Assembly: GCF_001424835.1 (NCBI RefSeq) | Contig: NZ_LMCQ01000019.1 | Coordinates: forward strand, 45,011-109,010 | Reading direction: 5' to 3' | Source: Variovorax sp. Root318D1 | GTDB taxonomy: Bacteria; Pseudomonadota; Gammaproteobacteria; Burkholderiales; Burkholderiaceae_C | Length of the DNA: 64,000 nucleotides | Shown: positions 37,097-45,102 of the stretch, piece by piece | Layout: every line of letters begins with the position of its first letter | Numbering within the stretch: the first letter of the stretch is position 1 | Translations under genes and position numbers: made by a program | The notes under the pieces: generated by a model | Databases searched by the model: none | Seen by the model: the letters and a program-made list of their open reading frames with translations, nothing else | Told to the model about the DNA's origin: nothing

Positions 37097-38056
37097 TCAG
37101 ACAAGCGCCGGCTCACGGGCCCGCTCCATCAGCTGGCAGAATCGGGCGCAGCCCTCTTCCAGCGTGTAGAAGGGAGTCCAGCCGAGTTTTTCGCGGGCGC
37201 GTTCGATGTCGAGAAACGTCTGGGAAACGTCGAATTTCCGATGGGGCATGTACCGGACCTCGGTTTCCAGGCCCGTCTGCTTGCGAAGAACGCGAAGCAC
37301 ATCGTTGAGGCTGTGGCCGACGCCGCTGCCGATGTTGAAGGTGCCTGACTTCTCGCGGCGCCCCGCAAGAAGCAGCGCCCTGGCGACGTCGGCGACGTAG
37401 ATGTAGTCTCGAACGGCCGAGCCATCGCCCCAGATCTCGATGGTCTGTCCATTCACCAGCTTGTTGAGAAAGGTCGCGATCACGCCTTGCGTGCCGATGC
37501 GCCGCTGATGCATTCCGTAGGGATTGGAGATTCGCAAGACGTTGGCCTGGAGGCCGTGGAGTTCGGAATAAAGGTGCAGATAGTTCTCAACGGCGACCTT
37601 GACCACGCCATAGGAACTAATCGGTTGCAGCGTGTGCCATTCCGGAACCGGAAGCACGCAAGGATTTCCGTAAACCGTTCCACCAGAGGACGCGTAGACG
37701 AGGCGGTTGACGCCCAATCGCGACATCGCCTTGAGAAGGCGCAAGGTCCCTGCAAGATTGCTGGTGACGTCTCCGATCGGATCGGCGTTCGAACCGCTGG
37801 GAACGGTCGTGCTGATGAGGTGATAGACCAAATCGACGTTTTCCAACGCCGCGTCCAGGCCCTGGCCGTCGATGAAGTTTCCCTCGAATTCCTCGACATT
37901 GCCCTTGAACGCGGGCTGGTCCGTAGATGAGGAGGAAGGCTGACGATCGAAAGTTCGGACGGACGCGCCGTCGCGCAGGAGCACATCGACGAGATTGCGT
38001 CCGAGAAAACCTCGCCCACCCAGCACCAAGACTCTAGTTCCGGTCAAAGAATTCAT
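37097..38056 (-). CDS. NAD-dependent epimerase/dehydratase
   Basis: This 319-residue extended SDR protein has the nucleotide-binding motif VLGGRGFLGRNL (GxxGxxG), the catalytic YASSGG region with a Ser, and YGVVK (YxxxK). It is likely a UDP-glucose 4-epimerase-type or related sugar-nucleotide enzyme. It is the first gene of the glycan operon on this strand; ATG at 38056 follows a 700-base region without genes. Confidence 0.92.
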   Translation of the reverse strand: MNSLTGTRVLVLGGRGFLGRNLVDVLLRDGASVRTFDRQPSSSSTDQPAFKGNVEEFEGNFIDGQGLDAALENVDLVYHLISTTVPSGSNADPIGDVTSNLAGTLRLLKAMSRLGVNRLVYASSGGTVYGNPCVLPVPEWHTLQPISSYGVVKVAVENYLHLYSELHGLQANVLRISNPYGMHQRRIGTQGVIATFLNKLVNGQTIEIWGDGSAVRDYIYVADVARALLLAGRREKSGTFNIGSGVGHSLNDVLRVLRKQTGLETEVRYMPHRKFDVSQTFLDIERAREKLGWTPFYTLEEGCARFCQLMERAREPALV

Positions 38057-38756
38057 GGACGAAGCAATCCTCGTTGTGAGAGGCGCCGTATGACAGGCCG
38101 CACTCGATACACCGTTGTAATTACACAGATCACCAAGCGCTAGCGGTGATCTGAGACAGTTCATTGCGTACTTTTGTCTTATTTCAAATTTCGGCTTCAT
38201 AAACCGGAAAATGTTCCGGCGCGATGGGCTGATTAGGTCGGAATCATTAAGTTACGCAGTGCAACCGATGCTAAGAATCCGGCGATCCGATGAACATCAC
38301 TGGTTTCCGTAGTTATCAATCGATACGCTTGTTGAGCTCGCCGGGTCAGCTGTGTTGGATCAAAAAAGATAATATAAACAATGACTTAGGCAACCGATGA
38401 CTGCGAACAGAAGGTTTTTGTCGGCGTAACAGAAGGCTGGAACTGCCGTTTTTTCTAACCACGGTTGGGCCGCGGGACCCCTGGGGCAAACGATTTTTCA
38501 ACAAAACTAAAGTACTACTGAGAAAGCGGCCGAACGGCTACGCTTGTTCGTTGACTGGGCATCCAGGCCCGCGCCCAAACGACCCCTGCAGGGATGCAGC
38601 ACTAGACATCGCTCCTGACTAAAAAATCCAACAGGTCGCGGGCAATTCCCCATCGCGGAACCATTCCTGGAGCACGGTCTTCGGCTTGCGCAATCGCGCA
38701 TGCTCCTGTAACGTTGTGTAAGTACGCGTAAGCAACGCCTTTCCTCTGGAGTCATT
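38057..38756. promoter_or_regulatory. 700-base intergenic region with palindrome
   Basis: No supported gene lies here. The composition is clearly more A/T-rich in 38210-38500. A perfect 9-base inverted repeat (38126-38134 with 38145-38153) around a 10-base centre lies about 70 bases upstream of the epimerase start. It could be an operator or an mRNA leader hairpin of the glycan operon. The end near 38745 holds the GGAG ribosome site of the next plus-strand gene. Confidence 0.5.
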
Positions 38757-39773
38757 TTGAAGATCACCAAACGCCGCCTGATCGAAGGCGGCGCCGCGGC
38801 AATTGCCGCATCGCTTTTTGCGCCCGGTTCATGGGCACAGCGCGCCGGCACAGGCGCTGCAGGCGGCGACGCCGCATGGCCGACCAAGCCTCTTCGCATC
38901 CTGGTGGGCTTTCCCGCCGGGGCCTCGCCCGACCTTGCAGCCCGCGCCATCGCGGAGCCGCTGTCGAAGATCCTGCGCCAGCCGGTCACGGTCGAGAACA
39001 AGCCGGGCGCGAGCGGCAACGTCGTGGCCGACCTGGTGGCCAAGGCGACCGACGACCACACCATCGGCGCGCTGATCAACGGCAATCTCACGATTGCGAA
39101 GCTGCTCAATCCCAAGCTCAACTTCGATCCGGAGAAAGACTTCGCGCCGGTCGGCCTCATTGGCACTGCACCGCTCGTGCTGGTGGTTTCCGGCAATGCG
39201 CCGGGCAAGACCGCCGCCGACCTGCTGCTGTGGACGCGCAACCTCAGCAGCAGCGGCAAGTACGGCACGCCGGGCGTGGGAACCGTGGGCCACCTGGGCA
39301 TGGAACTCATCAAGAGCCGCGCTGCCATCACGGCCCAGCACAAGCCCTACACGGGCAATCCGCAGGTGATCGCCGGCCTGCTGGGGGGCGAGATCCAGCT
39401 GGCGCTGCTGCCGCCCGGCCTGGCCATGCCGCATGTGAAGTCCGGCAAGATCAAGGCCATCGGCGTGACGTCGCCCGAGCGCAGTCCACTGGCCAACGAG
39501 TTGCCCACGATCCGCGACGCCGACGTGCGCGGCGCCGACCTGGAAATCTGGACCGCGCTGGCCGCCCCTGCAGGCATGAAGCCCGCCGCCATCGCCAAGC
39601 TCAATGCGGCGCTGGCCGAGGCGACGGGCTCGCCCGAAGTGAGCGATGCGCTGCTGAAGACCGGTTGGCAGGCGCAGCCGGGCACGCCCGACGCGCTGGC
39701 CAAGCGCATGCGCGCCGACACCGCGCGGCTGGGCGGCGTGATCATCATGAAGGGCATTCACTCCGCGGGCTAG
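38757..39773 (+). CDS. Bug-family (TctC-like) solute-binding receptor
   Basis: This 338-residue periplasmic protein has a KRR start and an Ala-rich signal peptide cleaved near GSWAQ, then the Bug fold with WPTKPLRILVGFPAGASPDLAARAIAEPL and the later GTPGVGTVGHLGMELI region. Such receptors bind carboxylates for tripartite tricarboxylate transporters and are hugely expanded in Burkholderiales, often without adjacent membrane subunits, as here. TTG start at 38757 with GGAG 7 bases upstream. Proximity to pca genes suggests an aromatic acid or dicarboxylate, but this is inference. Confidence 0.92.
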   Translation: MKITKRRLIEGGAAAIAASLFAPGSWAQRAGTGAAGGDAAWPTKPLRILVGFPAGASPDLAARAIAEPLSKILRQPVTVENKPGASGNVVADLVAKATDDHTIGALINGNLTIAKLLNPKLNFDPEKDFAPVGLIGTAPLVLVVSGNAPGKTAADLLLWTRNLSSSGKYGTPGVGTVGHLGMELIKSRAAITAQHKPYTGNPQVIAGLLGGEIQLALLPPGLAMPHVKSGKIKAIGVTSPERSPLANELPTIRDADVRGADLEIWTALAAPAGMKPAAIAKLNAALAEATGSPEVSDALLKTGWQAQPGTPDALAKRMRADTARLGGVIIMKGIHSAG

Positions 39774-39807
39774 GACGCCACCCGAAGCGCCTTCGGCGCC
39801 CGGCGTC
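39774..39807. terminator. Two-part hairpin between convergent genes
   Basis: Outer arms 39774-39779 and 39802-39807 and inner arms 39782-39787 and 39791-39796 can form a long interrupted hairpin right after the Bug stop. It lies between two convergent genes, so it may work in both directions. There is no strong T run. Confidence 0.5.
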
Positions 39808-39879
39808 CATGCCGGAGGCACGGACCCTTCGGCCCGGCAAAGCCGGTTCCGCGGGTGCGCTGGACTGGGCCGCTCCTGG

Positions 39880-40665
39880 TTACAGCAACCGCGAAATTTT
39901 TTTCGCGGCATCCAACAGCGCCGGCAGCATCGTCTCCTGCATCACCTTTGCGTTGGTGCGGTTGGCTTGCCCGGTGATGTTGAGCGCGGCCACCATGCGG
40001 CCCTGACGGTTCACGATGGGCGCCGCCACTGAAATCAGGCCTTCTTCCAGCTCCTGGTTCACCAGGCACCACTGCTGTTTGCGCGCCTGCGCCACCTTGG
40101 CCATCAGTGCGTCGACGTCGGTCACGGTGTGCTTGGTGAGCGCCGTGCGCTCCGAGGCTTCGAGCCGCGCGCGCACCTCGTCGTCTTCCAGGTCGGCCAG
40201 CAGCAGGCGGCCGAGCGACGTGCAGTACGCCGGCAGCCGCGAGCCCACGCCCAGGCTGATGCGCATGATCTTCTGCGTCGGCACGCGCATCACATAGACG
40301 ATGTCGGTCGCATCCAGCACGGCGGCCGAGCAAGACTCCTGCACCTGCTGCACCAGCGCTTCCATCACCGGCTCGGCGCGGTTCCAGATCGGCATCGAAG
40401 AGAGATAGGCAAAGCCCAGGTCGAGGATGCGCGGCGTGAGCGTGAAGAGCTTGCCGTCGGTCACCACGTAGCCCAGCGTCTGCAGCGTGAGCAGGATGCG
40501 CCGCGCGCCGGCCCGCGTGAGCCCGCTGGCGGCCGCCACTTCGCTCAGGGTCTGTCGTGGCGCGCTTGCGCTGAAAGAGCGGATCACCTGGAGGCCGCGT
40601 GCAAACGACTGCACATAGCTGTCGCCGGGGGCGGGTGTGTCGGGTGGTGTCGTGTGGGTTGCCAT
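39880..40665 (-). CDS. IclR-family regulator (PcaR/PobR subgroup)
   Basis: This 261-residue protein has an N-terminal winged helix (about residues 18-80; TLSEVAAASGLTRAGARRILLTL) and a C-terminal effector domain with SLGRLLLADL and GLISVAAPIVN. It resembles the PcaU/PcaR/PobR subgroup, which responds to protocatechuate, hydroxybenzoate or beta-ketoadipate. It is divergent from pcaIJF with palindromes between them, so it most likely controls that operon and itself. Confidence 0.9.
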   Translation of the reverse strand: MATHTTPPDTPAPGDSYVQSFARGLQVIRSFSASAPRQTLSEVAAASGLTRAGARRILLTLQTLGYVVTDGKLFTLTPRILDLGFAYLSSMPIWNRAEPVMEALVQQVQESCSAAVLDATDIVYVMRVPTQKIMRISLGVGSRLPAYCTSLGRLLLADLEDDEVRARLEASERTALTKHTVTDVDALMAKVAQARKQQWCLVNQELEEGLISVAAPIVNRQGRMVAALNITGQANRTNAKVMQETMLPALLDAAKKISRLL

Positions 40666-40696
40666 ATCGGGCTTTCGTCTTTAGAATTCATTATAC

Positions 40697-40739
40697 GAAC
40701 AAATGTTCTTTAGACGAACAATTCTGCGGTTCGCAGAAT
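40697..40739. promoter_or_regulatory. Operator region between IclR gene and pcaI
   Basis: Two perfect palindromes lie here: 40697-40708 (5-base arms, 2-base centre) and 40721-40739 (8-base arms, 3-base centre). A direct repeat ACGAACAA starts at 40695 and 40714. This is where an IclR regulator of divergent genes would bind. Confidence 0.65.
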
Positions 40740-40804
40740 CGGACGGTTGTTGGTTTTGTTCGCAGGGTTAGATTTCTTTTTCTCAACTCCCGGAGACAGG
40801 CTTC

Positions 40805-41506
40805 ATGATCAACAAGATCGCGCGCTCGGTCGCCGATGCCCTTGCAGGCATCCAAGACGGCGCCACGGTTCTCATCGGCGGCTTTGGCACCGCCGGCATT
40901 CCCGGCGAACTCATCGACGGTCTCGTCGAACAGGGCGCCAGGGATCTCACCGTGGTCAACAACAACGCCGGCAACGGCGAAACCGGCCTTGCCGCGCTGC
41001 TCAAGGCCGGCCGTGTGCGCAAGATCATCTGCAGCTTTCCGCGCCAGGCCGACAGCCAGGTGTTCGACGGGCTCTACCGCAGCGGCAAGATCGAACTCGA
41101 ACTCGTGCCCCAGGGCAACCTGGCCGAGCGCATTCGCGCCGCGGGCGCGGGCATCGGCGCCTTCTATTGCCCCACGGGCTACGGCACGCAGCTCGCGGGC
41201 AACCGCGAAACCCGCGAGATCGATGGCGTGCAGTACGTGCTCGAGTACCCCATCAACGGCGACGTGGCGCTCATCAAGGCCGAGCGCGGCGACCGATGGG
41301 GCAACCTGGTCTACCGCAAGGCCGCACGCAACTTCGGCCCGGTGATGGCCATGGCTTCCAAGAAGACCATTGCCACCGTGCACGACATTGCCGAACTCGG
41401 CACCCTCGACCCCGAGACCATCGTGACTCCGGGCATCTTCGTGCACCAGGTGGTGCGCATCGAACGCGTGGCTACGCAAGCCGGCGGTTTCAAGAAGGCA
41501 GCATGA
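40805..41506 (+). CDS. pcaI: 3-oxoadipate CoA-transferase, subunit A
   Basis: This 233-residue alpha subunit of a family I CoA-transferase has the GGFGTAGIPGELIDGL oxoanion/glycine loop, NNNAGNGETGLAALL, the PQGNLAERIRAAGAGI motif and YPINGDVALIKA. With PcaJ it transfers CoA from succinyl-CoA to beta-ketoadipate. It is first in a three-gene operon coupled by ATGA to pcaJ. Confidence 0.93.
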   Translation: MINKIARSVADALAGIQDGATVLIGGFGTAGIPGELIDGLVEQGARDLTVVNNNAGNGETGLAALLKAGRVRKIICSFPRQADSQVFDGLYRSGKIELELVPQGNLAERIRAAGAGIGAFYCPTGYGTQLAGNRETREIDGVQYVLEYPINGDVALIKAERGDRWGNLVYRKAARNFGPVMAMASKKTIATVHDIAELGTLDPETIVTPGIFVHQVVRIERVATQAGGFKKAA

Positions 41507-42159
41507 CCATGAGCAGCACTACCTACACACGTCGCACCAAGGACCAGCTCGCCGCCCGCGTGGCGCAGGACATCTTCGACGGCGCCGTCGTCAACCTGGG
41601 CATCGGCCAGCCCACGCTGGTGGCCAACCACCTGCCGAAGGGCCGCGAAGTCATTCTGCAGAGCGAGAACGGCATTCTGGGCATGGGCCCCGCACCCGCG
41701 GCCGGCGAAGAAGACTACGACCTCATCAACGCCGGCAAGCAGCCGGTCACGCTGCTGCCGGGCGGCTCGTTCTTTCACCACTCCGACAGCTTCGCGATGA
41801 TGCGCGGCGGGCACCTCGACATCTGCGTGCTCGGCGCGTTCCAGGTCTCGGCCACCGGCGACCTTGCCAACTGGCACACCGGCGAGAAAGACGCCATTCC
41901 CGCCGTCGGCGGCGCCATGGACCTCGCCATCGGCGCCAAGCAGACGTGGGTGATGATGGACTTGCTCACCAAGCAGGGCACGAGCAAACTGGTGAACGAA
42001 TGCACCTATCCGCTCACCGGCATCCGTTGCGTCAAGCGCGTGTACTCCGACCTGGCCACGCTCGAATGCACGCCTGAAGGCCTGAAGCTCGTCGATCTGG
42101 TCGAAGGGCTCAGCCGCGAGGAGCTCGAGAAGCTCGTGGGTTTGCCTATCGCCGCATAA
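41503..42159 (+). CDS. pcaJ: 3-oxoadipate CoA-transferase, subunit B
   Basis: This 218-residue beta subunit has the catalytic Glu in the conserved SENGILGMGP motif, then the GGSFFHHSDSFAMMRGGHLD segment. ATG at 41503 overlaps the pcaI stop; a second in-frame ATG two codons on is equally usable. The pathway is the beta-ketoadipate branch of aromatic degradation. Confidence 0.93.
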   Translation: MTMSSTTYTRRTKDQLAARVAQDIFDGAVVNLGIGQPTLVANHLPKGREVILQSENGILGMGPAPAAGEEDYDLINAGKQPVTLLPGGSFFHHSDSFAMMRGGHLDICVLGAFQVSATGDLANWHTGEKDAIPAVGGAMDLAIGAKQTWVMMDLLTKQGTSKLVNECTYPLTGIRCVKRVYSDLATLECTPEGLKLVDLVEGLSREELEKLVGLPIAA

Positions 42160-42200
42160 AAGCGGACTTGCGAATCGATTCATTTCCAACGAGACACACC

Positions 42201-43406
42201 ATGACCACCCAAGCCTTCATCTGCGACGCAGTCCGCACCCCCTTCGGCCGCTACGGCGGTTCGCTCAGCAGCGTGCGCGCCGACGACCTCGGCGCCGTGC
42301 CGCTGCGCGCACTCATGGAACGCAACAAGAACGTCGACTGGCAGGCCGTGGGCGACGTGCTCTACGGCTGCGCCAACCAGGCCGGCGAAGACAACCGCAA
42401 CGTGGCGCGCATGTCGGCGCTGTTGGCGGGCCTGCCGCTCGAACTAGGCGGCGCCACCATCAACCGCCTGTGCGGCTCCGGCCTCGACGCAGTGGGCACG
42501 GCTGCCCGCGCCATCCGCGCCGGTGAAGCCGGCCTCATGATCGCCGGCGGCGTGGAAAGCATGAGCCGCGCGCCTTTCGTCATGCCCAAGGCCGAGAGCG
42601 CCTTCAGCCGCAACAACGCCGTGTACGACACCACCATCGGCTGGCGCTTCGTCAACAAGCTCATGAAGGCTCAGTACGGCGTCGACTCGATGCCCGAGAC
42701 GGCCGAGAACGTGGCCACCGACTACAAGATCGAGCGTGAAGCCCAAGACCTGATGGCGCTCAACTCGCAGCTGCGCGCCGTGGCCTCGCAGAAGTCCGGC
42801 TTCTTCGACGCCGAGATCGTGCCCGTGAGCGTGCCGCAGAAAAAGGGCGACGCCATCATCGTCAACAAGGATGAGCATCCACGCGAGACCAGCTTTGAAT
42901 CGCTCGCCAGGCTCAAGGGCGTGGTGCGCCCCGACGGCACCGTGACGGCGGGCAACGCCAGCGGCGTGAACGACGGCGCCTGCGCGCTGCTGTTGGCTGA
43001 CGAAGCCAGCGCCGCCAAGCACGGCCTCACGCCGCGCGCCCGCGTGGTCGGCATGGCCACCGCCGGCGTGGCACCACGCGTCATGGGCATCGGCCCCGCG
43101 CCCGCCACGCAGAAGGTGCTGGCGCTCACCGGCCTCACCATCGACCAGATCGACGTGATCGAACTCAACGAAGCCTTCGCGGCGCAAGGCCTTGCCGTGC
43201 TGCGCCTGCTGGGCCTGCAGGACGACGACGCGCGCGTCAACATCAACGGCGGCGCCATTGCGCTCGGCCATCCGCTGGGCGCCAGCGGTGCGCGCCTGGC
43301 CACCACAGCGGTCAACCAGCTGCGCAAGGGCGGCGGCCGCTACGCGCTGTGCACCATGTGCATTGGCGTGGGGCAGGGCATTGCGGTGATCCTGGAACGG
43401 GTCTGA
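42201..43406 (+). CDS. pcaF: 3-oxoadipyl-CoA thiolase
   Basis: This 401-residue thiolase has the nucleophilic Cys in NRLCGSGLDA, the GGVESMSRAPFV motif, the EAFAAQ segment, the His in GHPLGASGAR and the second Cys in CTMCIGVGQG. It cleaves 3-oxoadipyl-CoA to succinyl-CoA and acetyl-CoA. ATG at 42201 is preferred over an upstream in-frame start because the family sequence begins there. It is the last gene of pcaIJF. Confidence 0.94.
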   Translation: MTTQAFICDAVRTPFGRYGGSLSSVRADDLGAVPLRALMERNKNVDWQAVGDVLYGCANQAGEDNRNVARMSALLAGLPLELGGATINRLCGSGLDAVGTAARAIRAGEAGLMIAGGVESMSRAPFVMPKAESAFSRNNAVYDTTIGWRFVNKLMKAQYGVDSMPETAENVATDYKIEREAQDLMALNSQLRAVASQKSGFFDAEIVPVSVPQKKGDAIIVNKDEHPRETSFESLARLKGVVRPDGTVTAGNASGVNDGACALLLADEASAAKHGLTPRARVVGMATAGVAPRVMGIGPAPATQKVLALTGLTIDQIDVIELNEAFAAQGLAVLRLLGLQDDDARVNINGGAIALGHPLGASGARLATTAVNQLRKGGGRYALCTMCIGVGQGIAVILERV

Positions 43407-43413
43407 GGACCGC

Positions 43414-43437
43414 GCCGGGCGAGGCCTGCCGCCCGGC
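43414..43437 (+). terminator. GC-rich hairpin after pcaF
   Basis: Seven-base arms at 43414-43420 and 43431-43437 enclose a 10-base loop, starting 8 bases after the pcaF stop. The position fits the end of the pca operon. There is no T run, so termination may be partial or Rho-assisted. Confidence 0.5.
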
Positions 43438-43477
43438 CGATTGGCTCGATCGGGGCGGGGACACCCCCGCCTCGTGC

Positions 43478-43528
43478 AACGTAGTGTGTCGATTTCCAGC
43501 CTCGACACAGAGGCATACGCAATGTGCG
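43478..43528 (+). promoter_or_regulatory. Shared 51-base operator/promoter element, copy 1
   Basis: This 51-base element is 42/51 identical to 46342-46392. Both end in the same GGCATACGCAATGTGCG block. Copy 1 contains a perfect 8-base inverted repeat (TGTGTCGA at 43485-43492 with its complement at 43502-43509). It lies about 80 bases upstream of the secreted thioredoxin gene. The second copy precedes the ohr-like gene, so both are probably bound by the same regulator, most simply the response regulator at 44272-45012. Confidence 0.7.
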
Positions 43529-43605
43529 CCAGGAGCTCGATGAGCGGAAAACAATCCGCCCGTCATCCACCAGCGCCCATTGCGCATCGCACCGAGGAAA
43601 TCACC

Positions 43606-44184
43606 ATGAAGCTCACCCATATTGCCATTGGCGCGGCCATTGCCGCGTCGGTGGGCGCCCTGACGTTTGCCGCGCCGCAACTCGGCGGCAACACGCCCGC
43701 GGGCGTGGCGCGCGCTGCGCCGGAGTTCCAGAACATCGACACCTGGCTCAACTCGCCGCCGCTCAAGCTCGAAGCCCTGCGCGGCCAGGTGGTGCTGGTC
43801 GACTTCTGGACCTACACCTGCATCAACTGCCTCAATCACCTGCCGCACGTGAAGGAGTGGCACGAGAAGTACAAGGACAAGGGCCTGACCGTGGTGGGCG
43901 TGCACACGCCGGAGTTCGCGTTCGAGAAATCGACGAAGAACGTGAAGGACGCCATCCAGCGCCTGCAGATCGAGCATGCGGTGGCGCAAGACAACAGCTA
44001 TGGAACCTGGAAGGCCTTCAACAACCAGTACTGGCCCGCGGTGTACCTGATCGACAAGGAGGGCCGCATCGCCTATTCGCACTTTGGCGAAGGCAGCTAC
44101 GGCACCACCGAGAAGAAGATCCAGGCGCTGCTTGCGGAGCCTTCGAATGCAACCGCTGCCAATGCGCCGAGCGGCCCGAAATGA
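43606..44184 (+). CDS. Secreted thioredoxin-like protein (DipZ C-terminal type)
   Basis: This 192-residue protein has a signal peptide (about residues 1-25), then a thioredoxin-fold domain with WTYTCINC: redox Cys at residues 72 and 75. The VGVHTPEFAFEKS segment is nearly shared with the thioredoxin domain of DipZ encoded 4.7 kb downstream. It probably works in periplasmic disulfide or peroxide reduction with DipZ. ATG at 43606 has GAGGAAA upstream. Confidence 0.9.
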   Translation: MKLTHIAIGAAIAASVGALTFAAPQLGGNTPAGVARAAPEFQNIDTWLNSPPLKLEALRGQVVLVDFWTYTCINCLNHLPHVKEWHEKYKDKGLTVVGVHTPEFAFEKSTKNVKDAIQRLQIEHAVAQDNSYGTWKAFNNQYWPAVYLIDKEGRIAYSHFGEGSYGTTEKKIQALLAEPSNATAANAPSGPK

Positions 44185-44330
44185 AGAAGCTCTGGTTCGC
44201 CCTGCTGTTCTTTGCGGGCGGCCTGGCGCACGAGGTGCGCAACCCGATCAGCTGCCAGTGCATCGCGTCGGTCAGTCTCGCGCCTCGACCGCCGAAGCGA
44301 AGACGTAGCCTTCGCTGCGCACGGTCTTGA
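44181..44330 (+). CDS. Possible small exported or membrane peptide
   Basis: This 49-codon frame starts with ATGA coupling to the thioredoxin stop. It begins MKKLWFALLFFAGG, like a signal peptide, then reads GLAHEVRNPIS, which resembles a histidine-kinase H-box. The rest is basic and overlaps the end of the response regulator on the other strand. It may be a real small protein, a kinase remnant, or chance. I recognise no family. Confidence 0.25.
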   Translation: MKKLWFALLFFAGGLAHEVRNPISCQCIASVSLAPRPPKRRRSLRCARS

Positions 44331-45012
44331 TGTAGCGGGGCTCGCGCGCGTCGTCGCGCAGGCGCTGGCGCAGCCGGCTCACGAGCAGGTCGATTGAGCG
44401 CTCGAAGAGCTCGGCTTCGCGGCCCTGGGTGAGGCTCAGCAGCTGGTCGCGGCTCAGCACCTTTTGCGGGTGGTCGAGAAACACGCGCAGCAGCCGGTAC
44501 TCGGCGCCGCTCAGCGCCACCATCACGCCGCTTTCGTCGATCAGGTGACGGGCTACCGTGTCGACCTGCCATTCGCCGAACCCCAGCTTCTGTGCGGACT
44601 CGATGGCGCCCATGTTCGGCGGCAGCATGCGCGTGCGGCGCATCACGGCGCGAATGCGCGCGAGCAGCTCGCGCGCGGAAAACGGCTTGGCCAGGTAGTC
44701 GTCGGCACCCATTTCAAGGCCCAGGATGCGATCGGCCTCCTCGCTGCGCGCAGTCAGCATGAGGATGGGCGTCGCCTTGTACTTGCCGGTGCGCAGGTCG
44801 CGGCAGAGCGTGAGCCCGTCTTCGCCGGGCAGCATCAGGTCCAGGATGATTAAATCGAACGGGCCCGATTCCTCCAGCGCCGCACGCATGTGCCGGCCGG
44901 TGGGCACCGCGACCACGCGCAAGCCGTTCTTCACCAGGTAGGTCGTGAGCAGCTCGCGAATTTCCCGGTCGTCGTCGACGATGAGGATGTGGTCCGAAGT
45001 CTTTGGCGTCAT
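44272..45012 (-). CDS. OmpR-family response regulator
   Basis: This 246-residue protein has a receiver domain (about 8-122) with acidic residues IVDDD, phospho-acceptor Asp58 in IILDLMLPGEDG, and Lys in YLAKPF. A winged-helix DNA-binding domain follows (about 145-240). The likely partner is the histidine kinase at 46907, although it is on the other strand and 1.9 kb away, with regulon-like genes in between. Three related operator-type repeats lie within this neighbourhood. Confidence 0.92.
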   Translation of the reverse strand: MTPKTSDHILIVDDDREIRELLTTYLVKNGLRVVAVPTGRHMRAALEESGPFDLIILDLMLPGEDGLTLCRDLRTGKYKATPILMLTARSEEADRILGLEMGADDYLAKPFSARELLARIRAVMRRTRMLPPNMGAIESAQKLGFGEWQVDTVARHLIDESGVMVALSGAEYRLLRVFLDHPQKVLSRDQLLSLTQGREAELFERSIDLLVSRLRQRLRDDAREPRYIKTVRSEGYVFASAVEARD

Positions 45013-45102
45013 GGCATCGAGCGGAAAAGATGGGGCGCGGGCAGCGTGCCTGGCAGGGCGCGCGCGACATTATGTTGCGCGCCCGCCCGGTTTGGTTGGA
45101 GC

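Noticed and set aside
38619..38735. A 38-residue minus-strand frame with a TTG start after AGAGGAAA, ending in PATCWIF
   Set aside because: It reads like natural protein sequence, but it is short, of no recognised family, and overlaps the promoter of the Bug receptor gene. Not enough support for a gene call; worth checking in relatives.
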